Origin: Temnopleurus reevesii
Taxonomy: Eukaryota > Echinodermata > Echinoidea > Temnopleuroida > Temnopleuridae
NCBI GenBank assembly: GCA_036244855.1
Contig: BQKZ01000875.1
Coordinates: forward strand, 42,135-106,134
DNA: 64,000 nucleotides
Reading direction: 5' to 3'
Numbering within the stretch: the stretch's first letter is position 1; each line of letters starts with the position of its first letter. The position numbers and the translations under genes were made by a program. Below, piece by piece: positions 63,386 to 64,000 of the stretch. The notes under the pieces were generated by a model, which searched no databases, was not told the DNA's origin, and saw only the letters and a program-made list of their open reading frames with translations.

Positions 63386-64000
63386 AGCATCATCCTTAAA
63401 GGGGAATTACACCCAGACAATATTGTATAGTCAGTAAATAAAGAAAAATCAGATGAACAAACTGTGAAAATTCGAGCAAAATCGGATAATCTGTTCAAAA
63501 GTTTTGAATTTTCAAAGTTATCATTTCCACCTGTGCTGGGCATCCTTGAATTGGCAATGTATAGCCAATTAGCATAATATGTGATGTCATACATGGAGAA
63601 CTCCTCATTCACTTTCTATATAAATTTATTGAAAATGGATCAATATCATATTTCAAATGAGAAATCACCACCGTTCTTTCTGGAATGCTTGCAGAATTGA
63701 TGTGGCTATAATATATGTAACCGACAAAACAAAATTCTGTCTAATTTTCTGGAAAAAGAGGAAAATGTGAAATTTTGTGTACAAAGTGAATGGAGAGTTC
63801 GCCATGTTGGCAGTCATTTTGTGCCTGTACGTTTGCCAATTTGTGCCTTGTGCCTTGTGTTCATCACTTCCGGAAAGGTCCTCTTGGAACTACAACTGGA
63901 AGTTTAACTTTGGGCTCGTAGAGAGTGGGGTTTTGAGTTTATGTTATTGCATGAGTCTTTGGATTGCAGATTTGAATGATACGTTGGATTTTATGTCAAC
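62477..64000 (-). other. Upstream intron, no exon found
   Basis: It holds the second copy of the 440-bp block and a relative of the CRE-bearing element from about 63399. No EMI-type or signal-peptide exon is visible, so the gene's 5' end is outside the window. Confidence 0.55.
63399..63850. mobile_element. Relative of the 53007 element
   Basis: AAAGGGGAATTACACCCAGA, CAGATGAACAAACTGTGAAA and TCGAGCAAAATCGGATAATC correspond to the start of the 53007 copy. ACATGGAGAACTCCTCATTC and GAATGGAGAGTTCGCCATGT form inverted inner arms. The TGACGTCA site is TGATGTCA here. Confidence 0.6.

Overview
This is an AT-rich animal nuclear window with split genes, GT-AG introns and many short inverted-repeat transposons. 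It holds two partial genes that converge tail to tail across about 17 kb. A marine invertebrate deuterostome such as a sea urchin or other echinoderm is the most likely source. That is an inference from the high allelic divergence, the dense MITE load and the gene family present, not from a species-specific marker.

Plus strand, 1-1511: the last two coding exons of a gene that begins before the window. The visible C-terminus is short, acidic and proline-containing, and I do not recognise the family. Its last codons form the start of a roughly 104-bp repeat unit that continues as a tandem array to about 2960.

Positions 1512-18637: no convincing gene. The stretch is packed with repeats: five copies of a MITE with GGCGGGTTTACT ends (one nested inside another element), TA-flanked mariner-type miniatures, hairpin elements, tandem repeats, and a 1.38-kb near-palindromic element at 14018-15396.

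Minus strand, 62476 down to 18638: one large gene of 24 in-frame exons encoding a MEGF10/MEGF11/PEAR1/Draper/CED-1 type engulfment receptor. The 5' end, with the signal peptide and presumably an EMI domain, lies beyond the window. About 1111 residues are visible: 18 eight-cysteine EGF-like repeats, one transmembrane helix (exon 24873-25029), and a cytoplasmic tail of about 290 residues with proline-rich segments, several tyrosine motifs and an NPxF motif. I checked splice phase at every junction and the reading frame is continuous.

Two features dominate the rest. First, seven single 'n' characters mark joins. At five of them the flanking sequences are near-duplicates, best explained as two haplotypes placed in series. 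In one pair the six exon differences are all synonymous, and two transposon insertions are present in only one copy. Second, beside at least four EGF exons of the receptor gene, and beside the last exon of the plus-strand gene, a fragment made of half an exon plus flanking sequence has been tandemly amplified into arrays of decayed pseudo-exons. I know of no standard name for this pattern. It is the most unusual signal in the window.
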